A stretch of DNA of 64,000 bases, from assembly GCF_001949145.1 (NCBI RefSeq), contig NW_019091430.1, positions 1,189,907-1,253,906 on the forward strand. The letters are read 5' to 3'. Below are positions 60,201 through 63,040 of the stretch, one piece after another. Positions within the stretch are counted from its first letter, which is position 1. Each line of letters opens with the position of its first letter. Source of the stretch: Acanthaster planci. Its lineage: Eukaryota; Echinodermata; Asteroidea; Valvatida; Acanthasteridae. The position numbers and the translations under genes are program-made. The notes below the pieces were generated by a model that made no database searches, was not told the DNA's origin, and saw only the letters and a program-made list of their open reading frames with translations.

Positions 60201-61401
60201 TGGAACTGAGGCGCCTGCATTTTCACTGCTTGTCTGTTTCGTTTTGCTATCTTCCCTACTTGAGGCAATTTGCGTTCACGACTTTGGGGTTTCCCATGAG
60301 CGTGCCAAGACAAATAGCTGTTGAACAGATGAACATAGCCATTAGAAAAATGGCCTTATTCAAAGCATTGCAATTTATTAATTTACAACTTCTCTTTTTT
60401 GCTCTTCATTCATAGCAATGGCATTGGCCGCACAGGAACATACATTGCTCTGGACTCCATGCTAGATCAGATGCAGAAGGAGAGACGAGTTGATGTCCTT
60501 GGTTTCATCTATCGAATGCGACAAAAACGAATTAACATGGTGCAGACTCTGGTAAGAAACAAAGTGCTTTGAGCCCCGTGCCACAACAATTAGAAGCGCA
60601 CATCGCCTAAGAAATCTAGAATATAGACGGAAAGCAACCCAGTTCCCCGCTGTGTATTTATTTGAATGACAAAAGACGATATTAATGTGTTGAGCCAATC
60701 ACATGTCCTTTTACAAAACCTTCCGTAAGTTCAGTGACAAAGTCCCTGGAAAGGACTTGTGTTCTTTTGAGTAGGTTCATTTGATTAGCTTTTGAATTTA
60801 CCCGGACTTGATTTATTGTGACATATGAAGCAAAATATAGGACAGAGAGAACCCCCCCCTTGTGTGGTCATTGTTATACTGGTATCTCAGGAATTTGTTT
60901 CAGACATGGGGGGGATGTGTTAAGTGACAATAGGTTGGAGTGTGTGTAGGGATTGGACTTGTTGGGGGTACCCCTCTGTCCCATTTCGTACCTGGTATAT
61001 ATTGTGATTGAGTTTTAGAGAGTTGCAAGGATTTGCTATGGACTCAAATACAACTCCAGATATTAACCTTAGCGATGAGCGACACACGAGGCTCATGAAC
61101 TATGAGTATACCACACGAGTTAAAAAAAAATGGCACGTGGGCAAAGCAGGGACTGGCGGGCAGTAACTTGGTCCTCTGCGCTGGAGACACAAACAGTAAA
61201 GACAGATGGACGGACAGCTAAACATGCTTACAATCCTGTGTTTATATAGTTGGTCACCTGCAATTTGTGTTGACACAATTGTATTTTTAGGAGCAGTACC
61301 GATTCATCTTCGATGCTTTGCTTGAGGTCTCCAAGGCTGGAGAGGCGGAATATGTGAACATAAAGAAAGGTGCTAAGAAAAGGGGAAACCGTTGGGTGTG
61401 A
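9172..61401 (+). CDS. Receptor-type tyrosine phosphatase-like protein with fucolectin and Tie-like ectodomain (29 exons)
   Basis: Spliced model: 9172-9235, 22791-22889, 23407-23508, 26063-26311, 27049-27162, 28061-28150, 28417-28653, 33243-33350, 38064-38153, 38340-38567, 39832-40152, 40350-40613, 40954-41088, 41420-41575, 41859-41954, 42112-42153, 42470-42733, 42918-43211, 43910-44003, 44893-44972, 45264-45778, 46140-46227, 46675-46751, 57595-57631, 57781-57878, 58358-58465, 59705-59856, 60416-60551, 61291-61401. The total is 4449 nt with no internal stop. Every junction has AG/GT except one GC donor, and phases match throughout. It predicts a 1482-residue type I membrane receptor: signal peptide, three fucolectin-like modules, two Ig, three EGF, two FN3, one membrane helix, a tyrosine-motif tail and one PTP domain. 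Family knowledge suggests cell-surface glycan or ligand binding coupled to phosphotyrosine signalling. Substrate and ligand are unknown. Small or alternative exons could be missed without transcripts. Confidence 0.85.
9540..11245 (+). pseudogene. Ty3/gypsy pol, 5' part: reverse transcriptase and RNase H relic
   Basis: Broken frames read [15 protein letters not shown] and FSKLDLKWG (about 9630-9690), then [11 protein letters not shown] (about 9865) typical of gypsy reverse transcriptase. After the assembly gap come [10 protein letters not shown] (about 10425), an RNase H stretch with [19 protein letters not shown] (about 10725) and [10 protein letters not shown] (about 10815). Frameshifts and stops are frequent. 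The bases between the GVS and DGIII blocks (about 9770) are missing, including the active-site aspartates. The pol reading resumes at 16204 after a 5 kb insertion. The element is dead, on the plus strand, inside intron 1. Confidence 0.8.
9940..10287. other. Assembly gap (N run) inside the gypsy relic
   Basis: 348 unresolved bases. The flanks are gypsy reverse transcriptase (left) and connection/RNase H (right), so the gap probably holds more of the same element. Confidence 0.95.
11246..11640 (+). repeat. Left inverted arm with CGTCGTGC repeats
   Basis: A locally very CpG-rich stretch of degenerate CGTCGTGC, GCGTCGCG and GTCGCGTCGTGC units in an otherwise AT-rich region. It ends near AGAGGGCGCCTTCACTG, which is mirrored as AGTAAAAGCGCCCTCTAT at about 15800 in the other arm. 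Confidence 0.8.
12354..13595 (+). mobile_element. Solo LTR (1242 bp) of a retrotransposon
   Basis: It starts TGTTGC and ends GCAACA, the usual TG...CA inverted ends, and is flanked on both sides by GTAC (12350-12353 and 13596-13599), a 4-bp target duplication. Inside are a TATA box (CTATAAATAGGG near 12880) followed by a GC-rich leader, and AATAAA signals near 13451 and 13549. No internal coding region remains, so it formed by LTR recombination. Confidence 0.7.
13596..14879. other. Unassigned interior of the 5 kb element
   Basis: No recognisable protein or repeat was seen. The minus-strand ORF at 13960-14256 has no known motif. Confidence 0.35.
14880..15455 (+). mobile_element. 3' end of a non-LTR retrotransposon (LINE)
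   Basis: A short frame ends with [18 protein letters not shown] (about 15075-15130) and, after a stop, [14 protein letters not shown], the C-terminal signature of many invertebrate LINE reverse transcriptases. The DNA then ends GGGCGCTATATAAATACTAA and an (ATT)n microsatellite at 15430-15450, a typical LINE 3' tail. It is 5'-truncated. Confidence 0.7.
15725..16203 (-). repeat. Right inverted arm with GCACGACG repeats
   Basis: Reverse-complement partner of the left arm with small indels. It contains GCACGACACGACG-type units at about 15840-16130. The overlapping ORFs rich in Arg, Thr and Asp are by-products of the repeat and are not genes. Confidence 0.8.
16204..17345 (+). pseudogene. Ty3/gypsy pol, 3' part: integrase relic
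   Basis: Continues the 9540-11245 element. It reads [20 protein letters not shown] (CxxC of the zinc-binding domain, about 16270-16325), VLVDYY near 16452, SDNGPQF near 16574 and GEVERQND near 16675, the Asp-Asp-Glu order of retroviral-type integrases. C-terminal blocks are [19 protein letters not shown] (about 16920-16973) and SRNQEE. The polypeptide closes with [16 protein letters not shown] near 17345. Multiple stops and frameshifts make it non-functional. Confidence 0.8.
17346..17815 (+). other. Non-coding tail of the gypsy element up to the polypurine tract
   Basis: AT-rich sequence without ORFs, ending in AAATGGAGGGA (17805-17815), a plausible polypurine tract directly before a TGTCATG LTR start. 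Confidence 0.45.
17816..17975 (+). mobile_element. Probable 3' LTR of the gypsy element
   Basis: It starts TGTCATGTCTATACATG just after the purine tract. AATAAA at 17911-17916 is a poly(A) signal. The right boundary near 17960-17975 is uncertain because no matching 5' LTR was found in the window. Confidence 0.5.
17976..20760. other. Intron 1 interior without recognised genes
   Basis: No domain-bearing ORF was seen. It includes the GAGTG/CACTC block described separately. Confidence 0.35.
19040..19335. repeat. Block of short CACTC/GAGTG units
   Basis: GAGTG-type units (AAAAGAGTGCAAAACTCTC near 19070, AAGAGTGAAAACC near 19130) face CACTC-type units (TTTTCACTCCTTTGGAGTG near 19214, CACTCTTTTGGAGTC near 19237). 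The block can fold on itself. It is likely a small palindromic element or tandem repeat. Confidence 0.5.
20763..20870. repeat. Cluster of CTCGCC..GGCGA palindromes, site 1
   Basis: Repeated ACTATCTCGCCCCGGCGAAA, AGTATCTCGATGCAGCGAC, CTATCTCGTTGAATG and CTATCTCGCTGCGGCGAA. Each is an imperfect dyad around CTCG(C/T)NGCGGCGA. A matching cluster lies 1.5 kb downstream. Confidence 0.6.
22145..22317 (+). mobile_element. MITE family copy 2 (173 bp, best preserved)
   Basis: The terminal inverted repeat is GCAAGATATGGGACGGAG, matched perfectly by CTCCGTCCCATATCTTGC at the other end. The interior carries GGGGTACCCCCC, CTGTCCAATCCCTATA and GACCAACACAAAGG. No ORF. It can serve as the family's reference copy. 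Confidence 0.8.
22335..22505. repeat. Cluster of CTCGCC..GGCGAG palindromes, site 2
   Basis: Units include CACCTCGGCGAGATTGCGA, GAGTCGCCGCGACGAAATAG, TATCTCGCCACGGCGAGTT and CTATCTCGCCGCAGCGAGTT. The phrase TTGAATGTCTATCTCGC is shared with site 1. Confidence 0.6.
22791..26311 (+). CDS. Exons 2-4: fucolectin-like module 1 (divergent)
   Basis: Exons 22791-22889, 23407-23508 and 26063-26311 encode residues about 22-171. Exon 2 carries the serine-rich strand and a FAVDRD motif. Exon 3 has the NPWWKVDLG core typical of F5/8C-related fucolectin domains. Exon 4 has [10 protein letters not shown] and ARYVSVSI. Compared with modules 2 and 3, exon 4 lacks the conserved CG and CDP cysteines and ends in an extra hydrophilic stretch, so this copy has diverged. 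Exon 3 ends in a GC donor (GGCAAGT). All three exons begin and end in phase 1. The family commonly binds fucose or other glycans, but binding here is inferred only. Confidence 0.75.
24560..25490 (-). pseudogene. IS630/Tc1-mariner-type DDE transposase relic
   Basis: The minus strand in intron 3 carries an N-terminal patch near 25350-25430, then [10 protein letters not shown] (first Asp, about 25080-25110), [11 protein letters not shown] (second Asp, about 24830) and [17 protein letters not shown] (about 24690-24740). The usual catalytic Glu of the NPIE motif is a Lys, with a Glu one residue later. The frame is split over two ORFs and there is a stop between 25240 and 25400. It belongs to the Tc1/mariner superfamily; inverted repeats and TA duplications were not identified. 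It is non-functional as read. Confidence 0.75.
27049..28653 (+). CDS. Exons 5-7: fucolectin-like module 2
   Basis: Exons 27049-27162, 28061-28150 and 28417-28653 encode residues about 172-318. Visible signatures are SSQISS and DRAVDG in exon 5, QNPWWKIDL in exon 6, and [17 protein letters not shown], a VCDP loop, [10 protein letters not shown] and LCEV in exon 7. The cysteines of the family are present, unlike in module 1. The three-exon, phase-1 layout is identical to modules 1 and 3, showing that the array grew by duplication of a three-exon unit. Confidence 0.85.
28654..31320. other. Intron 7, left part, no recognised genes
   Basis: AT-rich sequence with only short ORFs lacking motifs. 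No conserved exon phase or domain was found. Confidence 0.35.
31330..32560. repeat. Degenerate long-unit tandem repeat with GTTAGGTTAG
   Basis: Recurring phrases spaced roughly 160-200 bases apart include CTTGGAGG (31438, 31501, 31796), CAGGCATATTTC (31547, 31698), GCAAGTTAGGTTAGAT or GCAGGTTAGATTAGAT (31603, 31761) and AGGAAGTAAGG-like joints (31570, 31728, 32109). Units are diverged and of unequal length. Confidence 0.55.
33243..38567 (+). CDS. Exons 8-10: fucolectin-like module 3
   Basis: Exons 33243-33350, 38064-38153 and 38340-38567 encode residues about 319-460. Motifs are TNQSST and GRAFDG (exon 8), NPWWRVDLE (exon 9), and [32 protein letters not shown] and LCEVTV (exon 10). Exon 10 is closest to exon 7 of module 2. 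The 4.7 kb intron between exons 8 and 9 contains the large assembly gap, so an extra exon there cannot be ruled out, although phases join perfectly without one. Confidence 0.85.
34298..34474. mobile_element. Small non-autonomous hAT-like element
   Basis: The ends are CAGTGGCGTAACT and AGTTATGCCACTG (12 of 13 positions paired). The flanking octamers TGTTAAAT and TGTGAGAT agree at six of eight positions. hAT transposons commonly have CAG-type termini and 8-bp duplications. The interior is G/C-run rich with no ORF. Confidence 0.65.
35719..35825. promoter_or_regulatory. CpG-rich patch with CCAAT and TTTCGCGC motifs
   Basis: In the AT-rich intron 8, CCAAT at 35721 is followed by TTTCGCGC (E2F-type) at 35731 and several CGATCG/CGCG dinucleotides. 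It could be an internal promoter or a transposon end; nothing downstream confirms transcription. Confidence 0.25.
36075..37038. other. Assembly gap (N run) in intron 8
   Basis: 964 unresolved bases between exons 8 and 9 of the receptor gene. The splice phases on both sides join without needing an exon from the gap. Confidence 0.95.
39186..39395. mobile_element. Fold-back element (210 bp) in intron 10
   Basis: Arms of about 77 bases (39186-39263 and 39318-39395) are nearly perfect reverse complements, starting TGAGAAATAGGTTTGCGGGT. The 54-base loop holds CCTGAGGACGGCCAGAGCAT followed by CCGAAACGTTGAGTTAA, a loop motif I associate with invertebrate fold-back repeats. It could form a long hairpin in the pre-mRNA. 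Confidence 0.8.
39745..39810. repeat. Hairpin-forming palindrome before exon 11
   Basis: TATATATAACGGTT near 39750 is mirrored by AACCGTTATATATA near 39791, giving a 14-bp stem about 22 bases before the exon 11 acceptor. Confidence 0.5.
39832..40613 (+). CDS. Exons 11-12: two Ig-like domains, the first of Tie2 Ig1 type
   Basis: Exon 39832-40152 (residues about 461-567) has the look of the unusual N-terminal Ig domain of Tie receptors: no canonical Cys pair, a GVFFSE segment and a closing VQVVILNKG strand. Exon 40350-40613 (residues about 568-655) is an Ig-like domain with the core Trp (DYRWRHNG) and a [10 protein letters not shown]-strand, but it lacks the usual first cysteine. Both exons are in phase 1. 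The Tie resemblance rests on remembered family features and on the EGF and FN3 exons that follow. Confidence 0.65.
40954..42153 (+). CDS. Exons 13-16: three EGF-like repeats in Tie arrangement
   Basis: Exon 40954-41088 encodes a cysteine-rich repeat containing CYNGGVC and CVCPPGFSG. Exon 41420-41575 contains [17 protein letters not shown], strikingly like the second EGF repeat of vertebrate Tie receptors. Exon 41859-41954 contains [14 protein letters not shown] and continues in a 42-nt mini-exon, 42112-42153, ending CQCS. Residues about 656-798. All four exons are in phase 1. Three consecutive EGF repeats between Ig and FN3 domains is the Tie layout. The acceptor of exon 15 (ATGTAAG) has a weak pyrimidine tract and is the least certain junction. 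Confidence 0.8.
42470..43211 (+). CDS. Exons 17-18: two fibronectin type III domains
   Basis: Exon 42470-42733 (residues about 799-886) is a diverged FN3 domain with an [11 protein letters not shown]-strand and [10 protein letters not shown] near the F strand. Exon 42918-43211 (residues about 887-984) is a clear FN3 domain: [22 protein letters not shown], and [20 protein letters not shown]. Each domain is a single phase-1 exon. They form the membrane-proximal stalk. Both Tie kinases and R3-type receptor phosphatases carry FN3 domains here. Confidence 0.85.
43910..44972 (+). CDS. Exons 19-20: transmembrane helix and stop-transfer segment
   Basis: Exon 43910-44003 encodes [18 protein letters not shown] followed by YKR, a single hydrophobic helix with a basic cytoplasmic stop-transfer end, residues about 993-1015. 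Exon 44893-44972 continues with a basic, serine-rich stretch ([19 protein letters not shown]). The helix exon ends in phase 2, breaking the phase-1 pattern of every ectodomain exon. This marks the border between the exon-shuffled ectodomain and the cytoplasmic region. Confidence 0.85.
45264..45778 (+). CDS. Exon 21: cytoplasmic juxtamembrane region with three YxVP motifs
   Basis: This 515-nt exon (residues about 1043-1214) is low-complexity and polar, rich in Pro, Ser, Gln and Ala. It contains tyrosines in SYQVPKP (Tyr codon 45272), DDTYEVPE (45533) and EPYLVPS (45614), plus SAYAIIND and APYACL. YxVP fits the pYxxP class bound by Crk/Nck-type SH2 domains once phosphorylated; that use is inferred. 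The end of the exon ([17 protein letters not shown]) leads into the PTP fold. The exon ends in phase 0. Confidence 0.8.
46140..61401 (+). CDS. Exons 22-29: single protein tyrosine phosphatase domain with degenerate catalytic loops
   Basis: Eight exons encode residues about 1215-1482. Recognisable blocks in order: [14 protein letters not shown] (phosphotyrosine-loop position), [59 protein letters not shown] (WPD-loop position), [12 protein letters not shown] (P-loop, Cys about 1400 and Arg about 1406), and NMVQTLEQYRFI (Q-loop). The catalytic Cys, Arg and Q-loop glutamines are intact. The WPD aspartate is replaced (WLG), and the KNRY tyrosine is a serine. The protein ends GNRWV-stop at 61401, so there is no second PTP domain. 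Low or altered catalysis is inferred. The Polinton-like fossil separates exons 23 and 24. Confidence 0.9.
47247..47412 (+). repeat. Outer inverted repeat, left arm
   Basis: A 165-base segment that reappears inverted at 56817-56975 with about 85% identity by eye. Shared blocks are GCTCGAAATCAAGG, AAGAGCGACCTT, ATATGCAAATCAGCT and AACGCCTTGGTGCAACCGTC. It lies 92 bases outside the Polinton-like terminus. Confidence 0.8.
47505..47700 (+). repeat. Left terminal inverted repeat of the Polinton-like element
   Basis: It includes GGATTAGACAGTTCAAGCGT, CCACCCTCTTCCTCCCACCA and CCTGACCTTTGACCTTACAT, mirrored at the right end. About 90% identity by eye until about 47680, then a G run. Confidence 0.85.
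47764..48435 (+). pseudogene. Unknown ORF of the Polinton-like element, frameshifted
   Basis: It starts [16 protein letters not shown] 60-odd bases inside the left repeat. The first frame stops at 47976. A second frame, open from about 48110 to 48435, continues with a lysine-, tyrosine- and isoleucine-rich sequence containing [18 protein letters not shown] do not recognise the family. Its position next to the terminal repeat is conserved-looking, but no function is assigned. Confidence 0.5.
48649..49176 (+). pseudogene. CxxC-repeat ORF with three in-frame stops
   Basis: A single 176-codon frame from ATG ([16 protein letters not shown]) to TGA is interrupted only by three stops (codons near 48709, 48826, 48934). 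Its centre (about 48850-49025) places a cysteine at nearly every third residue ([23 protein letters not shown]), with aromatic or acidic residues between. After this come a hydrophobic stretch (FLIFIDD) and a charged tail. The regular CxxC ladder could bind metal; no family was recognised. Plus strand, between two small ORFs of the element. Confidence 0.6.
49271..49579 (+). CDS. Unknown 102-residue ORF of the Polinton-like element
   Basis: An uninterrupted frame whose codons from about residue 10 on look coding ([45 protein letters not shown]). The real start may lie upstream in a decayed stretch. It is mostly alpha-helical in appearance, without known motifs. It is followed immediately by the next small ORF. 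Confidence 0.45.
   Translation: MFVHAHQKTWAVNITSVTFGKNTPPPKLRQTLIEYKVQLSREQSSEIKYEIKRVLDCKISRGKPLKALIAVFYQDVTGEDESNVKDLFQVLDKHWENAVASF
49611..49826 (+). CDS. Unknown 71-residue ORF of the Polinton-like element
   Basis: It starts at the internal MEAHTFYLC rather than the upstream ATG at 49566, because the upstream segment overlaps the previous ORF. Features: [17 protein letters not shown] and a C-terminal CLTCYK. No known family. Confidence 0.4.
   Translation: MEAHTFYLCQNPQTFKLKNVIDNSKGDKVIIVENILFERGDTLESVKLASIYCPQLDKNFFTTGNCLTCYK
50112..50537 (+). pseudogene. Membrane-segment plus helical ORF conserved in invertebrate polymerase-B elements
   Basis: A small-residue-rich segment ([11 protein letters not shown]) leads, across a frameshift near 50200, into a helical region with [32 protein letters not shown] and [18 protein letters not shown] recognise this helical pattern from uncharacterised proteins encoded beside type B polymerases in invertebrate transposons. 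Its role is unknown; a membrane-associated or virion part is possible but inferred. Confidence 0.5.
50660..51485 (+). pseudogene. Large accessory protein remnant, several frames
   Basis: It begins [18 protein letters not shown] and [19 protein letters not shown], stops at 50926, and resumes in other frames with [18 protein letters not shown] (about 51175-51230) and [13 protein letters not shown]. It ends in a short hydrophobic helix ([15 protein letters not shown], about 51435-51480). At least two frameshifts and several stops lie between. I associate such proteins with polymerase-B transposons of invertebrates, function not established. Confidence 0.5.
51672..52215 (-). pseudogene. Coiled-coil, membrane and proline-rich protein of the element
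   Basis: Minus strand. An upstream coiled coil rich in Glu, Leu and Arg ([13 protein letters not shown] and following, about 52000-52180) is in frame with [20 protein letters not shown], a hydrophobic helix, then a proline linker ([15 protein letters not shown]) and a C-terminal [17 protein letters not shown]. The open reading continues to 51672. This architecture recurs in invertebrate polymerase-B elements. It may be partly intact, but its N-terminus is not defined. Confidence 0.5.
52225..52515 (+). pseudogene. C-terminal remnant of a putative integrase
   Basis: Two plus-strand frames read [20 protein letters not shown], then [10 protein letters not shown], and, after a frameshift, a tail with [14 protein letters not shown] before a stop. 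I associate this end with integrase-domain proteins of invertebrate polymerase-B elements, from memory. No catalytic core was found upstream, where the minus-strand coiled-coil gene begins, so the body appears deleted. Confidence 0.4.
52522..55889 (-). pseudogene. Protein-primed type B DNA polymerase, decayed and C-terminally truncated
   Basis: Minus strand, starting near 55889 ([19 protein letters not shown]). In order: a basic N-terminal region; [19 protein letters not shown] (about 55150-55220); a Cys/His zinc-ribbon part ([10 protein letters not shown], about 54770); a second Cys/His motif with [20 protein letters not shown] (about 54140-54195); exonuclease-like VILHNF then KKYDAHLI near 54070; [11 protein letters not shown] (about 53650); KLMNN[12 protein letters not shown] (about 52850); and [10 protein letters not shown], polymerase motif C (about 52550). 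At least eight stops or frameshifts break it. Nothing resembling the C-terminal thumb follows motif C. Confidence 0.8.
56085..56281 (-). repeat. Right terminal inverted repeat of the Polinton-like element
   Basis: Reverse complement of the left repeat, ending CTAATCCCTTACAACTACAG then TG. It differs from the left copy by scattered substitutions and lacks the long G run. Confidence 0.85.
56421..56590 (+). pseudogene. RecQ-type helicase fragment
   Basis: Between the Polinton-like right end and the outer repeat, a plus-strand reading gives [14 protein letters not shown] then [25 protein letters not shown] (56494-56511) is the Walker A motif of RecQ-family helicases, and the preceding FRxEQ-like motif I contains a stop. 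Only the first helicase block is present. Such fragments occur in invertebrate transposons; which element it belongs to is uncertain. Confidence 0.6.
56817..56975 (-). repeat. Outer inverted repeat, right arm
   Basis: Partner of 47247-47412. It begins CCGCGGACGGTTGCACCAAG. The 535 bases between it and the Polinton-like terminus contain the helicase fragment. Confidence 0.8.
56976..57594. other. Intron 23, right remainder, no recognised gene
   Basis: A minus-strand ORF (57095-57643) has no recognisable domain and overlaps the exon 24 acceptor in the opposite sense, so I treat it as chance. Confidence 0.4.
58690..59231 (-). repeat. Dispersed repeat, copy B (inverted, in intron 26)
   Basis: This is the inverted partner of 5985-6390. 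Relative to copy A it carries about 130 extra bases around 58713-58848, where ACATCAATTTCCATTTG appears twice, suggesting a small internal duplication. Confidence 0.6.
60830..60991 (-). mobile_element. MITE family copy 3 (inverted, intron 28)
   Basis: The same family is inverted here: GCAAAATATAGGACAGAG at the left, TAGGGATTGGACTTGTTG and GGGGGTACCCCTCTGTCCC near the right. It is more diverged than copy 2. Confidence 0.7.
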
Positions 61402-63040
61402 AACTGGTCGGGAAGTAACCCAAAGATGTTCAACGTAATCCAAACCGTTGTTTCCAACGGCTTGGAATATTATGACCAATAGATTAAGTTTTGTGGGTTT
61501 GAGCATTTTTAACTGGACAGTTTTTTGTTCCATGAATGTGGGCAAATGCTCAAATCAAACTCTCATATCTTTGGCTAATTTTGTACACCGTAACTCGGAA
61601 CAAGTGATAAGCCTCAAACCTCAGTTTTGCAAGGTTTTTAAGCAGGGGTTTCGAGACTAAACGGATTAAATAATTTTTTTATGAAGATGAACAGAGAATG
61701 GCCTCTGTCTTGCTCATAGAATTGCTCATAGACGAGATAATTATCAAATTAAACTCGTAAAACTAAAAATCCCTCGACATTAGCATGGTGTTTGTCATTG
61801 CACAAAATATCTTGGCGTTAGAGTGTATAGTGTCATAAACTGTTTACCAATTGCAATTATACATAGCACTCATGCTTGTGCGTGAGTGAATGAGGTGGCG
61901 CGTGAGTGAGTGAGTGGGTGAGTGAGGGGATGAGGCGGCGAACTGAGTGGGGAAGGTTCTGAAGAAAACCAAACGATTCACCTTTTTCGCAGTATACTCA
62001 GTCACATGGATTTGTCCACCTGCAAGTCTGTAAGAATGTAAGGAAGTACACTTGATCAGAAAACATCTACTTTTTATAAGGTATCTGACATGAAGCCTTT
62101 TGAATTTTTTATATGTTTTTCGACGTAACTTTTAAAATGAGACGTAGTTTTATTCAGAACATTAACTAATACGTTTGGATATTTGAATTTTAAGTTTCAG
62201 TTTTCGAATCCTGTTTTTAAGGCTGAACTTTTCATGAGACTTTCTTTTTTTATGGAACAAAGAACATCACTTGCTCCATGCGGCAAAAACAGCTGCAGAG
62301 CTCTTTAATGATGTATCGATTCATAAGCACTGCTGTCTGAACATAACCGTGTCATGATAACGGGAGAGAGAAATTCGTAAGGGAAAACTTGAATCCACAA
62401 TAGCAATGAAGTTAGAAACTGAACTGATTGGCACAACTGCTTAAGCGAAGGTGGTTACCCCTGGTTTGATGACTGGCCTGTACAGTTAAAAAGGTATTAA
62501 TTAATATAGCATCTTCACTTGCTACATTCCACTACGAACTTCCGGTTGTAAACCCATAAGTTGTCGGAGGTGATGAAATATTTAAAGCCTTGTGGTCTTT
62601 AGGTGAATTGCTAAAACACTTTTGACTGTTCAGGATTAGAAGTGTTTCGAGAATTTCATTCATGCATCATTACCAAGGCATAAAAAATACAATCTCACAG
62701 CTTTTGATATTTGGACTTCACTGTATATGCAAAAAAGACGCTTTTGGTTTTTGATTCAAGATGTTGTCTTGATGATTTAAGTTTTCAAAGTTGAATGAAA
62801 AGTTGAATATACTACTGACCTATGTTTGAACATGCGCCTGTTTTTCATTCATGCGCGTAAATCCCGGGAGGATCGGGGCATATATCCCCACTTTTTGAGA
62901 GGGGATGGATTAACGGAGCCATTCCTCACCTTTTCGCCGGGGAGCAATTAAAAATTGGATTTTAAAGAATTTTCTAGACTTCCAACGACTAAAATGCATT
63001 CAGGATCACTCAAAAGAGGCAAAAACAATTTTAAAAGACG
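61402..63040 (+). other. 3' UTR and flank of the receptor gene, duplicated at the left edge
   Basis: The sequence after the stop is colinear with 216-1710, including the GTTGGGTGT end, a CAAAATATCTTGGCG block and a GAGTGAGTGAG tract. An ATTAAA near 61666 is kept in both copies and is a candidate poly(A) signal, but the true 3' end is unknown. No other coding potential was recognised here. Confidence 0.5.
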
